64,000 nt of DNA. Source: Oscillospiraceae bacterium. Its GTDB lineage: Bacteria; Bacillota; Clostridia; Oscillospirales; Oscillospiraceae. Within the stretch, counting starts at the first letter, position 1. The number at the start of each line of letters is the position of its first letter. Made by a program: the position numbers and the translations under genes. Under the pieces are notes generated by a model. That model was not told the DNA's origin. It saw only the letters and a program-made list of their open reading frames with translations, and did no database searches. The stretch covers positions 124,001-188,000 of the forward strand of contig JAHHRV010000001.1 of NCBI GenBank assembly GCA_020025595.1, in the 5' to 3' direction. Positions 1 through 8,790 of this stretch are shown here, one piece after another.

Positions 1-1092
1 ATCGGAACGCTGTTTACTCTGGTGACAGTGCTTATAAGCGGAGTGCTTCCTGTCTGGATGCAGGTGGACCCGCAGATTCGGCAGCTGACTTCGGCATATT
101 TCTTCGTGATGTATCTGCCCATGCTTCCCCGGACGGCAATTATCCTGTTCGGCACGGCACTTCGTGCAGCAGGCGATTCCAAAACACCCATGAAGGTGGG
201 CGCAACGGTAAACCTCATCAATATCGTTTTGAATTTCCTGCTGATTTATCCGTCCCATCCGGTTCAGCTGCTGGGATACACCGTGATGTTCCCCGGTGCC
301 GGAATGGGCGTTGTGGGTGCGGCTCTTGCAAGTGCCATTGCCTTCACCGTTGGCGGTGTGCAGATCACCTATGTACTGTGGCATCATCGCGTTATTTCGC
401 CGAAGGGTGCAAAGTTTGCTCCGGACAGAACCATTCTGGGGCCCTGCATGAAGGTGGCGCTTCCCAATATGCTGCAGCGCTTCGGCACTTCTCTGGGATA
501 TGTAGCATTTGCCTCCATGATCAATTCTCTGGGTGAAGTGGCGACGGCAGCCCATACCATTGCCAACACGGTGGAATCGGCATTCTATATTCCGGGATAC
601 GGTATGCAGACAGCGGCATCGACCCTGGCGGGCAATGCCTATGGTGCCCGGGACAACCAGCGAATGAAGGATCTGGCAGCCATGTTCATCCCGCTGGAAA
701 TCGGATTGATGATCGTATCGGGCGGCGCTCTGTTTTTTGTGGCTTCCGGTCTTGTGGGCGTTTTTTCCAGCAATGATGCCGTCATTGCTCTGGGAACCAC
801 CGTTCTGAAAATGGTTGCACTGTCAGAGCCGTTTTACGGATTTTCCATCATTCTGGAGGGCTTGATGCTCGGAGTAGGGGACACCCGAAAGCCTTTCCTG
901 TTCAATATACTGGGTATGTGGGGAATACGGATTGTGGGTACCTTCGTCTGTACGCAGATGCTGGGCATGGGACTGGTGGCAGCTTGGGGCTGTATGGTTG
1001 CCCATAATGTGCTGCTGTTTGTTATGTATCAGATTTGCTACATCCGGGGCAGTTGGAATCCTCTGGAGAAAGCGATTCCGGCAGAAAAATAA
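1..1092 (+). CDS. MATE family efflux transporter (5' end outside window)
   Basis: Multidrug and toxic compound extrusion (MATE) membrane protein that exports organic cations or drugs in exchange for Na+ or H+. The frame is open from base 1, so the N-terminal part lies upstream of the window; about 363 codons remain, against about 450 in complete members. What is visible is a run of hydrophobic helices with the family pattern in which a Gly/Ala-rich helix is followed by 'RAAGDSKTP', the conserved loop after TM4, and a second-half counterpart 'GVGDTRKPF'. The C-terminus is a short charged tail. It lies 98 bp before the peptide transporter operon on the same strand with no clear terminator between them. 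Substrate unknown. Confidence 0.9.
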   Translation: MGTLFTLVTVLISGVLPVWMQVDPQIRQLTSAYFFVMYLPMLPRTAIILFGTALRAAGDSKTPMKVGATVNLINIVLNFLLIYPSHPVQLLGYTVMFPGAGMGVVGAALASAIAFTVGGVQITYVLWHHRVISPKGAKFAPDRTILGPCMKVALPNMLQRFGTSLGYVAFASMINSLGEVATAAHTIANTVESAFYIPGYGMQTAASTLAGNAYGARDNQRMKDLAAMFIPLEIGLMIVSGGALFFVASGLVGVFSSNDAVIALGTTVLKMVALSEPFYGFSIILEGLMLGVGDTRKPFLFNILGMWGIRIVGTFVCTQMLGMGLVAAWGCMVAHNVLLFVMYQICYIRGSWNPLEKAIPAEK

Positions 1093-1130
1093 ATTCGATA
1101 ATTTTTGATTGAAATAACCCCCTCCCCGGC

Positions 1131-1159
1131 TTGTACGCCGTGTAAGGATCTGGTAATAT
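1131..1159 (+). promoter_or_regulatory. Candidate promoter of the peptide ABC operon
   Basis: TTGTAC (1131-1136) and TAATAT (1154-1159) are separated by 17 bp, 31 bp upstream of the lipoprotein start codon. The match to the sigma-A consensus is moderate, and read-through from the MATE gene is also possible. Confidence 0.4.
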
Positions 1160-1190
1160 ATCTCCAGCAAGAAGATTGGAGGCTATTCCC

Positions 1191-2726
1191 TTGAAAAAAT
1201 TTTTATCGATGTTACTGGCAGCAGTGCTGGTACTGAGCATGGCGGCCTGTGGACAGTCTAAACCCGCGCAGGATAATACACTGGTCTATGGTTCCCATGA
1301 CTATACACGCATCAATCCTGCAATGGATGAGCATGGCGAGATCAATGTTCTGATCTTTAACGGCCTGACTGCCCACAATGGTGACAATCAGGTGGTTCCC
1401 GGTCTTGCAAAGAGCTGGGATTATGATGAAGCAACCTGCACCTATACCTTCCATCTGGAAGAAAATGTAAAGTGGCACGACGGCGAGCCCTTTACCGCCG
1501 AGGATGTCAAATTCACCATCGAAGCTATTATGGACCCGGAAAACGGTTCTGAAAATGCGCCCAACTATGAAGATGTAAAGTCCATTACAGTTGTGGACGA
1601 TCACACAGTTGCATTCCAGCTGGCTGCACCCAATGTGGCATTCCTGGACTATATGACCATAGGAATTCTTCCCAAGCACCTGCTGGAAGGCCAGGATTTC
1701 CAGACTTCCGATTTCTTCCGCAATCCCGTGGGCACCGGCCCCTACAAGCTGGAAAGCTGGGATGCAGGTCAGGCAATTACCCTGGTCAAGAATGACGACT
1801 ACTTTAAGGGTGCGCCCAACATCGAACATATCATCTTTAAGATCGTTCCTGATGACAACGCAAAGACCCTACAGATGAAGTCCAAGGAGCTGGATCTGGC
1901 TCTGCTGACCCCCAAGGATTCCGAGGGCTTTGTAAATCAGGAGGGCTACACCGTTTACAACATGAAGACCTCTGACTACCGAGGCATCATGTTTAACTTT
2001 GCAAATCCCTACTGGACAGAAAATAAGGATATCATTCCCGCAATCTGCTACGCCATCGACCGCCAGGCCATTCTGGACACTGTAGTGCTGGGTCATGGTA
2101 ATATCGCCTACGGCCCGCTGCAGCGCAATATCTACAACAATGAAAATGTAGAGCATTACGACTACAACCCGGAAAAGGCTAAGGAAATTCTGGAAACTGC
2201 CGGCTGCAAGATGGGTGCCAACGGCTTCTATGAACGCAACGGCAAGGAAATCGGTTTCGTGCTGAGCGTCGGTGCAGGCGATCAGGTCCGTATTGATATT
2301 GCTCAGGCAGCAGCTCAGCAGCTGAACCAGATCGGCATCAACTGCACTGTAGAGGTTCCCGAGCAGGTGGACTGGGCCGGACAGATGGCATTCCTGATTG
2401 GCTGGGGCAGCCCGTTTGATGCAGATGACCACACATACAAGGTCTTCGGCACAGACAAGGGTGCAAACTACTCCGCTTACTCCAATGCACGGGTAGACAA
2501 GTATCTGGTGGAAGCCCGTCAGTCCGATGACGAGAAGGTTCGTGCCGAGGCTTACAACCACTTCCAGGAGGAGCTGGCCAAGGATCCTGCATATGCATTT
2601 ATCTGCTACATCGATGCAGACTATGTGGCATCTTCCAGAATTCACGGAATTGATCCCGATACCGTCATGGGTCACCATGGTGTGGGTATCTTCTGGAATG
2701 TCAACGAATGGACCCTGGAAGGTTAA
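1191..2726 (+). CDS. Peptide/nickel ABC transporter substrate-binding lipoprotein (SBP family 5)
   Basis: Extracytoplasmic solute receptor of a DppA/OppA-type importer. The TTG start is chosen because GGAGG (1178-1182) sits 8 bp upstream and it places Lys-Lys next to the signal peptide. A 20-residue hydrophobic stretch ends in a lipobox (M-A-A-C), so the mature protein is lipid-anchored at Cys. The body (511 aa) has the family-5 hallmarks: 'NGLTAHNGDNQVVPGLAKSW' early, then the 'WHDGEPFTAEDVKFT' signature near residue 95. It heads an operon with two ATPases and two permeases, which supports oligopeptide or dipeptide uptake; nickel or another ligand cannot be excluded. A hairpin terminator follows immediately, so the receptor may be made in excess over the membrane components, as is common for such operons. 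Confidence 0.93.
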   Translation: MKKFLSMLLAAVLVLSMAACGQSKPAQDNTLVYGSHDYTRINPAMDEHGEINVLIFNGLTAHNGDNQVVPGLAKSWDYDEATCTYTFHLEENVKWHDGEPFTAEDVKFTIEAIMDPENGSENAPNYEDVKSITVVDDHTVAFQLAAPNVAFLDYMTIGILPKHLLEGQDFQTSDFFRNPVGTGPYKLESWDAGQAITLVKNDDYFKGAPNIEHIIFKIVPDDNAKTLQMKSKELDLALLTPKDSEGFVNQEGYTVYNMKTSDYRGIMFNFANPYWTENKDIIPAICYAIDRQAILDTVVLGHGNIAYGPLQRNIYNNENVEHYDYNPEKAKEILETAGCKMGANGFYERNGKEIGFVLSVGAGDQVRIDIAQAAAQQLNQIGINCTVEVPEQVDWAGQMAFLIGWGSPFDADDHTYKVFGTDKGANYSAYSNARVDKYLVEARQSDDEKVRAEAYNHFQEELAKDPAYAFICYIDADYVASSRIHGIDPDTVMGHHGVGIFWNVNEWTLEG

Positions 2727-2746
2727 CAGAAAAATAAAAATACATG

Positions 2747-2775
2747 AAAAGGGGCTGGGTTCCAGCCCCTTCTCG
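2747..2775 (+). terminator. Intra-operon hairpin after the receptor gene
   Basis: GGGGCTGG-GTT-CCAGCCCC (2751-2769), a perfect 8-bp stem followed by TTCTCGTG. The weak U-tract suggests partial termination or mRNA stabilisation that lowers expression of the downstream ATPase and permease genes. Confidence 0.6.
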
Positions 2776-2792
2776 TGCGTTAGGTGAACAGT

Positions 2793-3806
2793 ATGTCAGA
2801 ATTATTAGAAGTAAAGAATCTGAGCGTCAGCTTTGATACCCATGAGGGTGAGCTGCAGGCGGTGCGGGATGTATCCTTCAGCCTGCATGCAGGAGAGGTG
2901 CTGGCGATTGTCGGCGAGTCCGGCAGCGGCAAAAGTGTGCTGTGCAAGTCCATTATGAAGCTGCTGAACAAGGATGCCCGAATCAAAAGCGGTTCCATTG
3001 CAATCAACGGCGTGGACATCACGAATTATTCAGAGCGCCAGATGCAGCGCATCCGGGGCAAGGTTTTTTCCATGGTGTTCCAGGACCCTATGACCTCTCA
3101 GAACCCGACGATCCCCATTGGCAAGCAAATTGCAGAGGCGATTCGGGTACACGATCCCAAGATGAGCGCAGAGCAGGTGCATCAGCGGGTCATCGAGCTG
3201 ATGGAGCTGGTGGGAATTGACCGGGCAGAGCAGCGCTGCAAGCTATGTCCCTACCATTTTTCCGGCGGTATGCGTCAGCGCAGCGTTATGGCAATCGCAC
3301 TGGCATCAAACCCCAGGATGCTGTTTGCGGACGAGCCCACCACCGCACTGGATGTGACTATTCAGGCGCAGATTCTGGATCTGCTCCGGGATGTTCAGAA
3401 AAAGCTGGGAACCGCGACGATCCTGGTATCCCACGACCTGGGTGTTGTGGCACGGGTTGCTGACCGGGTGGCTGTGATGTATGCCGGAAAAATTGTGGAG
3501 ATCGGCACGGCAGAGGAAATCTTCTATGACCCCCGTCACCCCTATACCTGGGGACTGATGCGGTCGCTGCCTGCCTATGCCCAGCAGGGCGAGAAGCTTT
3601 ATACCATCCCCGGAATGCCTCCGGTGCTGATCGATCCTCCTGCGGGGGATGCTTTTGCCTGCCGCAACGAATATGCTCTTGGAATTGATTATGAGCAGAT
3701 GCCCCCGATGTTCCAGATTACAGATACCCACTATGCAGCCACCTGGCTGATGGATGAGCGGGCACCGAAAATTACACCACCCATTGGAGGAATGTACCAT
3801 GTCTGA
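2793..3806 (+). CDS. Peptide ABC transporter ATP-binding protein, OppD/DppD type
   Basis: Cytoplasmic ATPase that powers the peptide importer. The ATG is preferred over an in-frame GTG 9 bp earlier because AGGTG (2782-2786) then acts as ribosome binding site. About 337 aa. Walker A 'GESGSGKS' lies near residue 41, the Q-loop is 'FQDPMTSQNP', the ABC signature 'FSGGMRQR' is near 150 and Walker B 'LLFADEPTTALD' (here 'MLFADEPTTALD') is followed by H-loop 'SHDLG'. The C-terminal 'IPGMPPVLIDPPAGDAFACRN' is the Opp/Dpp extension; in this subfamily it usually carries Cys residues that bind an Fe-S cluster, but only one Cys is clear here. The end overlaps the next ATPase by 8 bp, indicating translational coupling. 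Confidence 0.95.
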   Translation: MSELLEVKNLSVSFDTHEGELQAVRDVSFSLHAGEVLAIVGESGSGKSVLCKSIMKLLNKDARIKSGSIAINGVDITNYSERQMQRIRGKVFSMVFQDPMTSQNPTIPIGKQIAEAIRVHDPKMSAEQVHQRVIELMELVGIDRAEQRCKLCPYHFSGGMRQRSVMAIALASNPRMLFADEPTTALDVTIQAQILDLLRDVQKKLGTATILVSHDLGVVARVADRVAVMYAGKIVEIGTAEEIFYDPRHPYTWGLMRSLPAYAQQGEKLYTIPGMPPVLIDPPAGDAFACRNEYALGIDYEQMPPMFQITDTHYAATWLMDERAPKITPPIGGMYHV

Positions 3807-4695
3807 AATATTACTGGATGTCCAGGGCTTGACCCATCATTTCAGGCTGAGCAAGAGCGCAGTGATCAAAGCGGTGGATGATGTATCCTTTCAGATTCAC
3901 GAGGGCGAGATTTTTGGCCTTGTGGGTGAGTCCGGTTCCGGAAAATCCACAGTGGCGCGCTGCGTGATGAATGTACACAAGCCCTCAGCAGGCTCCATTT
4001 ACTATCAGGGAATCAACACCTGCGACCCTGCTCAGTTTCGGAAGAACCGGAAACTGCTGCAGACATCCCGGCAGTTTATCTTTCAGGATTCCACATCCAG
4101 CCTGAATCAGCGGATGCGTGTTGCTGACATTATTGCAGAGCCCATGCAGATCAACCATGTGAAGACCCCGAGAGGCTCTGACCGTGAGGAAGCTGCGTTC
4201 CAGCTGCATTATGTGGGACTGGACCGGTCGTATCTGGATAAGTATCCTTCGGAGCTTTCCGGCGGAATGCGTCAGCGGGTGACCATTGCCAGAGCCTTGT
4301 CCATGGAGCCCAGACTTCTGGTGGCAGATGAGCCGATTGCATCGCTGGATGTTTCTATTCAGGCGCAGATCATCAATCTGTTTGCCCATTGCAATCGGGA
4401 GCATGGCTGTTCTATACTGTTCATTGCCCACGATCTGGCGGTTGTGAAATATCTGTGCCATCGGGTGGGTGTCATGTATCAGGGAAAGCTGGTGGAGGTT
4501 GCCCCGACCAGAGAGCTTTTTGAAAATCCGCTCCATCCCTATACAAAATCCCTGCTGGATGCCATTCCCATCCCGGATCCCCGTCTGGAGCGGGCGAGAG
4601 TCTGGCACGAATTTGACCCGGAGCAGTTCGACCGGAATGGAACCATGGTGGAAGTAAAGCCCGGCCATCTGGTATTAAAGGGGGAAAAAGCATGA
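3799..4695 (+). CDS. Peptide ABC transporter ATP-binding protein, OppF/DppF type
   Basis: Second ATPase of the heterodimeric nucleotide-binding pair. The ATG is preceded by TTGGAGGAA. It has Walker A 'GESGSGKST', Q-loop 'FQDSTSSLNQ', signature 'LSGGMRQR', Walker B 'LLVADEPIASLD' and switch His in 'AHDLAVV'. At about 298 aa it is slightly short; the C-terminal extension is reduced to about 50 residues, without the usual Cys cluster of OppF. It overlaps the following permease by 4 bp (ATGA), so the two are probably translated together. Confidence 0.95.
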   Translation: MSEILLDVQGLTHHFRLSKSAVIKAVDDVSFQIHEGEIFGLVGESGSGKSTVARCVMNVHKPSAGSIYYQGINTCDPAQFRKNRKLLQTSRQFIFQDSTSSLNQRMRVADIIAEPMQINHVKTPRGSDREEAAFQLHYVGLDRSYLDKYPSELSGGMRQRVTIARALSMEPRLLVADEPIASLDVSIQAQIINLFAHCNREHGCSILFIAHDLAVVKYLCHRVGVMYQGKLVEVAPTRELFENPLHPYTKSLLDAIPIPDPRLERARVWHEFDPEQFDRNGTMVEVKPGHLVLKGEKA

Positions 4696-5702
4696 TTCGG
4701 AAGAACCCTTATATCTACTACGGCCGAAAGCTTCTGGCCTTTGTACTCAGCGTTTTTATTCTGTCCGTGGCAGTTTTCTATATTGCACGACTGGCACCCG
4801 GTGATCCTCTGGTGTCCTATTACGGAGACCGTGTGGAGCGAATGAGTATCGAAGAACGGCAATGGGCGGAGGAAAAACTGGGACTGAATGACCCCATCTA
4901 TGTTCAGTATATCCGCTGGATTCAAAATGCGGTGAAGGGCGACTTCGGCATCTCCTTCAAATATAAGATGGATGTGCTGGAGGTAATTGAAAGCCGTCTG
5001 GGGAACACCCTGATTCTGGGCGGTATCGGCTTCATCCTGATATTTGCAGGTGCGCTGGGTCTGGGAATCCTGTGTGCGTGGAAAGAGGACGGATGGCTGG
5101 ACAAGAGCATTTGCAAAGTCGGCACCATCACAAGCTGTATTCCGGAATTTTGGCTATCGCTGATGCTGATTCTGGTTTTTGCGGTCAATCTGCACTTGCT
5201 GCCCAGCAGCGGAGCCTACTCGGTGGGCCACAAAAATGACATCGCAGATCGGGCCGTCCATCTGATTCTGCCCATGACGGTTGCGGTGATCGATCACCTC
5301 TGGTACTATGCCTTTATGATCCGTAACAAGCTCCTGGAGGAGGTTCGGGCAGATTATGTGCTGCTGGCCAAGTCCAAGGGCCTGGACAAAAAACGCATTA
5401 TGTACCGCCACTGCCTGCGCAATATCATGCCGTCTTATCTGAGCCTGATGGCCATTTCAGTGCCTCACATTCTGGGCGGTACCTATATCATCGAGACCGT
5501 GTTCTCCTATCCCGGTATCGGCACGCTGTCGTATGAAAGCGCCCGTTATCAGGATTACAATCTGATGATGGTGCTGTGCATCCTCACAGGAGCTGTGGTG
5601 ATCCTGTTCAACATGATTGCCCAGATCATCAACGAACGCATCGATCCCCGAATGCGTGAGCAGGAAATCGTAGAAACCACGGAGGTTACGGAAATTGGAT
5701 AA
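4692..5702 (+). CDS. Peptide ABC transporter permease, OppB/DppB type
   Basis: Integral membrane subunit forming half of the translocation pore. About 336 aa, with a first transmembrane helix at residues 12-32, the extracytoplasmic loop 'ARLAPGDPLVSYYGD' typical of DppB, and five further helices. The cytoplasmic EAA-type coupling loop is visible around 'RADYVLLAKSKGLDKKRIMYRH', which docks on the ATPases. In this operon the permeases follow the ATPases, whereas the commoner dpp/opp order is receptor-permeases-ATPases. The last 8 bp overlap the next permease. Confidence 0.94.
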   Translation: MIRKNPYIYYGRKLLAFVLSVFILSVAVFYIARLAPGDPLVSYYGDRVERMSIEERQWAEEKLGLNDPIYVQYIRWIQNAVKGDFGISFKYKMDVLEVIESRLGNTLILGGIGFILIFAGALGLGILCAWKEDGWLDKSICKVGTITSCIPEFWLSLMLILVFAVNLHLLPSSGAYSVGHKNDIADRAVHLILPMTVAVIDHLWYYAFMIRNKLLEEVRADYVLLAKSKGLDKKRIMYRHCLRNIMPSYLSLMAISVPHILGGTYIIETVFSYPGIGTLSYESARYQDYNLMMVLCILTGAVVILFNMIAQIINERIDPRMREQEIVETTEVTEIG

Positions 5703-6576
5703 TCAGTTTGTTCAAGTGGGAATTCGTCCGATTCCCGCACCTCAGGCGAAAAAACAGAAATGGTATCAGGGAAAACCCCTTGTTTCCATGGCTGTTCTGG
5801 GCGTTATTGTCATCAGCTGTCTGCTGTGTGACCTGTTCATCCCCAAAGACCCCACCTATATGGATCTGTACCATGCCAATCTGGCTCCGTGCGCAGAATT
5901 CTGGTTCGGCACAGACACCATGGGCCGGGATATCTTCTCCATGATTTTCTACGGAGGAAGAATTTCTCTGTTCATCGGCTTTTTTGCAACAGTGATTTCC
6001 ACCGCCATTGCAGTCGTATTTGGTGCCGTCAGCGGTTTGATGCCCAAGTGGCTGGACGATGTTCTGATGCGCCTGTCAGAAATTATTCTCAGCATTCCCA
6101 ATCTGCTGTTGATTATTTTTGTCCAGGCCATTCTGGGAAAGGCCAATGTGCTGAGCATCTCGCTGGTCATTGGCATTACCGGATGGGCAACCATCGCCAA
6201 GGTCGTGCGCACAGAGGTGCGGCAGATCCGTAGTGCAGAATATGTGGTGGCATCCCGGTGCATGGGTGCAGGATTCTTCCATATCCTCTGGAAGCACCTG
6301 ACACCGAACTTTGTTTCCTCCATCATGTTTATGGTGGTTATGAACATTCGCGGAGCCATTGGCGCAGAGTCCACGCTGAGCTTTATGGGCATCGGCCTGC
6401 CGTTGGAGATCATCAGTTGGGGCAGTATGTTGAGCCTGTCGGAGAAGGCACTGCTGTCCGGCTCCTGGTGGCTGATTCTGATCCCCGGTGTGTTTCTGGT
6501 GGTGACACTGCTGTGCGTGACCAACATCGGTAACTACCTGCGCAAATGCGGCAACCGAAAGGTCAGCAATCTGTAA
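5695..6576 (+). CDS. Peptide ABC transporter permease, OppC/DppC type
   Basis: Second pore subunit, paired with the preceding permease. A TTG start is used, with GGAGG (5680-5684) upstream inside the previous gene. About 293 aa. An N-terminal helix follows a basic stretch, then comes the OppC landmark 'FGTDTMGRDIFSMIFYGGRIS' region and the EAA loop 'IRSAEYVVASRCMGAG'; the C-terminal helices end in a short basic tail. The operon ends here at a bidirectional terminator. Confidence 0.94.
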   Translation: MDNQFVQVGIRPIPAPQAKKQKWYQGKPLVSMAVLGVIVISCLLCDLFIPKDPTYMDLYHANLAPCAEFWFGTDTMGRDIFSMIFYGGRISLFIGFFATVISTAIAVVFGAVSGLMPKWLDDVLMRLSEIILSIPNLLLIIFVQAILGKANVLSISLVIGITGWATIAKVVRTEVRQIRSAEYVVASRCMGAGFFHILWKHLTPNFVSSIMFMVVMNIRGAIGAESTLSFMGIGLPLEIISWGSMLSLSEKALLSGSWWLILIPGVFLVVTLLCVTNIGNYLRKCGNRKVSNL

Positions 6577-6596
6577 AGTCGTCTGATAGAACTGAA

Positions 6597-6638
6597 AAAA
6601 GCCTGACAACCCTTGCGGTTGCCAGGCTTCTTTTTTAG
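6597..6638. terminator. Bidirectional terminator between peptide operon and MATE gene
   Basis: AAGCCTGACAACC and GGTTGCCAGGCTT form a 13-bp stem (one mismatch) around CTTGC, with A-run on the left and T-run on the right, so it can terminate both converging units. Confidence 0.85.
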
Positions 6639-8014
6639 TCTTGGTATTCCGGATCCATGCCGCAGCGCGCAATGCTCTTGTGCAGCCAGGTACCCCGGAA
6701 GTAAGTGATGAAAAATACAATGGCGGCCAGGACCCAGCTGACGGGATATGCCAGAGCCAGCACCTGAATCATATGATAGCGGCTGACAATGAAGATGACC
6801 CACAGCACCCGGAACAGGCACACAAACACAAAAGTGATTACAGTAGGAACCACGGAGTAGCCTGTGCCGCGCATGGCGCCTGCAAAGATCTCCACAGGCA
6901 GGAAAATGACCACATAGGGAACGATCCACGACATGACCTGTCCGCCCAGACGGATGACCTCCAGGTCTGTGGTGTAGATTGCCAGGATGAAATCCTTGCA
7001 GTAAAGCAGCAGTGCGCAGATTGCACCAATCAGCGTAACGCTCATTCCGAGACAGATCCAGATGCTCTGCCGGATTCGCTTGTATTTCTGAGCGCCGAAA
7101 TTCTGACCGACGAAGGTGGTAATTGCCACGCCGAAGGCGCTGATGATCATCCATGCGATTGCTTCGGTTTTGCTGTATGCAGTCCATGCGGCAACAGTGA
7201 CATCGCCAAAGGAGTTGATGCCGGACTGAATCAGAACATTGGAAAGGTCAAAGGTGATAAACTGGAGGCCGGCGGGAATGCCAATCACCAGAATGTTCTG
7301 CATGAGGCTGGAATCGATGCGCAGCTTTGTAAAGTGCAGACGGCTGGCTCCCGGCAGACGGATCATGACCCAAAGCACCAGCAGCGCACTGACGATCTGG
7401 GAAATGACGGTTGCAATGGCTGCGCCGGCGACACCCATGTTGAGTGCAACAACGAACACAAAGTCCATGACGATATTGACAAGACAGGTGATCATCAGGA
7501 AAATCATGGGGCGCTTGGAATCGCCCATGGCTCGCAGAATACTTGCGCCCATGTTGTAAACCATGGTGCCGATAGCACCGGAGTAATAGATGCGGGTGTA
7601 GAGCAGCGCGTCCTCAAGGCAGCTCTCGGGCGTGCCGATGAGTTTGAGAATGCGAGGGCCGGCGAAAATGCCGATCACCGTAACCAGAACACCCAGAATC
7701 AGGGACAGGGCAATGCCGGTGTGGATGCCTTTTTCAATACCGCCGTGGTCATTTGCACCGTAAAACTGGGACAGAATGACCGTAACACCGGAGCTCATGC
7801 CAATAAAAAAACCATTGATCAGACTGATCAATGGGCCTGTAGAACCTACCGCAGCCAGCGCCGTGGTACCCACATAACGACCTACAATAATGGTATCCAC
7901 CGTATTGTACATCTGCTGAAAGAATGTACCCAGTAGAATGGGAAAGAAAAAAATCAATAATTGTTTCCAGATCACACCCTCAGTGATCTGATGCATGGCA
8001 TTTTTACTTTGCAT
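6635..8014 (-). CDS. MATE family efflux transporter
   Basis: Complete 459-aa membrane exporter of the DinF/NorM-like MATE family. The start has AAGGAG at good spacing. Twelve hydrophobic segments are present. The duplicated loop signatures are seen: 'RAMGDSKRPMIF' after the fourth helix and 'RGTGYSVVPTV' in the second half. The N-terminal 'LLIFFFPILLGTFFQQMYNTVDTIIVGRYVG' region is the usual MATE opening. It stands alone, converging with the peptide transporter. Substrate unknown. Confidence 0.94.
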   Translation of the reverse strand: MQSKNAMHQITEGVIWKQLLIFFFPILLGTFFQQMYNTVDTIIVGRYVGTTALAAVGSTGPLISLINGFFIGMSSGVTVILSQFYGANDHGGIEKGIHTGIALSLILGVLVTVIGIFAGPRILKLIGTPESCLEDALLYTRIYYSGAIGTMVYNMGASILRAMGDSKRPMIFLMITCLVNIVMDFVFVVALNMGVAGAAIATVISQIVSALLVLWVMIRLPGASRLHFTKLRIDSSLMQNILVIGIPAGLQFITFDLSNVLIQSGINSFGDVTVAAWTAYSKTEAIAWMIISAFGVAITTFVGQNFGAQKYKRIRQSIWICLGMSVTLIGAICALLLYCKDFILAIYTTDLEVIRLGGQVMSWIVPYVVIFLPVEIFAGAMRGTGYSVVPTVITFVFVCLFRVLWVIFIVSRYHMIQVLALAYPVSWVLAAIVFFITYFRGTWLHKSIARCGMDPEYQD

Positions 8015-8119
8015 TTTTCTAAATCTCCTTGAAAATCTCTAAGGATTTTATCACGAAAATATGGGCTTGTCTATGAGATTTTAGCCTGTTTGCAAAGAAA
8101 AATGACGGTCTGTGGCTGA

Positions 8120-8173
8120 TTGTAAACCTATAAGAATAATATAGTTGACGATTGTGGACGGGCATATTATAAT
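8120..8173 (+). promoter_or_regulatory. bioY promoter with candidate BirA operator
   Basis: The promoter is TTGACG (8145-8150)-N17-TATAAT (8168-8173). A BirA-box-like inverted repeat lies across the -35: left half TTGTAAACC (8120-8128) is a perfect consensus half-site, and right half AGTTGACGA (8143-8151) matches 6 of 9 bases of GGTTTACAA, with a 14-bp spacer typical of BirA boxes. The operon ends with a birA that has a DNA-binding domain, so biotin-dependent autorepression is inferred. Confidence 0.72.
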
Positions 8174-8228
8174 GAGTGGGAAATCTCATCCGGAACAGAG
8201 AAATTGATTTGTTAAAGGGGAATTTCCA

Positions 8229-8780
8229 ATGATGCAAACAACACACATAAAAATGCGTGATATGACCTATATCGCAATGTTTTCTGTGATCATTGCGGTA
8301 TGCTCCTGGCTTTCGATTCCCACTGGGGTTCCGTTTACATTGCAGACCTTCGGCGTGTTTGTTGCCGTAGGCATTCTGGGCGGCAAGCGGGGAAGCCTGT
8401 CTGTCCTGATTTATCTGCTTCTGGGCATGATCGGCGTGCCTGTTTTTGCAGGCTTTACCGGGGGCATTGGCTGTATTCTGGGCACAACCGGCGGATATAT
8501 CATGGGATTTATGCTGTCAGCGCTGCTGATGTGGGCCATGGAGTGTATGTTTGGCAGAAAGACGCCGGTGCTTGCTGTATCCATGGTTCTGGGGCTGCTG
8601 GTGTGCTATCTGTTTGGTACCGTGTGGTTTATGACGGTGTATGCAAGACAGTCCGGCGCAATTGGCGTGTGGACAGCGCTTGGCTGGTGCGTGTTCCCGT
8701 ATCTCATTCCCGATGCACTGAAAATCATTTTGGCTCTGGTTGTGTGCAAAAGACTGGAAAATGTGATAAAATTGGACTGA
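8229..8780 (+). CDS. bioY: Biotin transporter substrate-specific (S) component BioY
   Basis: Membrane-embedded biotin-binding component of an energy-coupling-factor transporter; it works with shared EcfA/EcfT units encoded elsewhere. About 183 aa with six hydrophobic segments. The BioY hallmarks are visible: 'IPTGVPFTLQTFGVFVAVGILGG' near residues 34-56 and 'GGIGCILGTTGGYIMGF' near 83-99. It is first in an operon with a DUF1284 gene and birA, which supports biotin as ligand. Confidence 0.95.
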   Translation: MMQTTHIKMRDMTYIAMFSVIIAVCSWLSIPTGVPFTLQTFGVFVAVGILGGKRGSLSVLIYLLLGMIGVPVFAGFTGGIGCILGTTGGYIMGFMLSALLMWAMECMFGRKTPVLAVSMVLGLLVCYLFGTVWFMTVYARQSGAIGVWTALGWCVFPYLIPDALKIILALVVCKRLENVIKLD

Positions 8781-8790
8781 GGAACGGAAC

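Noticed and set aside
7000..7936. Long plus-strand frames opposite MATE, KdpA/B, PTS, argS and ABC-F genes, some over 400 codons
   Set aside because: These are His/Gln/Gly/Asn-rich antisense shadows of well-supported genes caused by codon bias; no ribosome binding sites.
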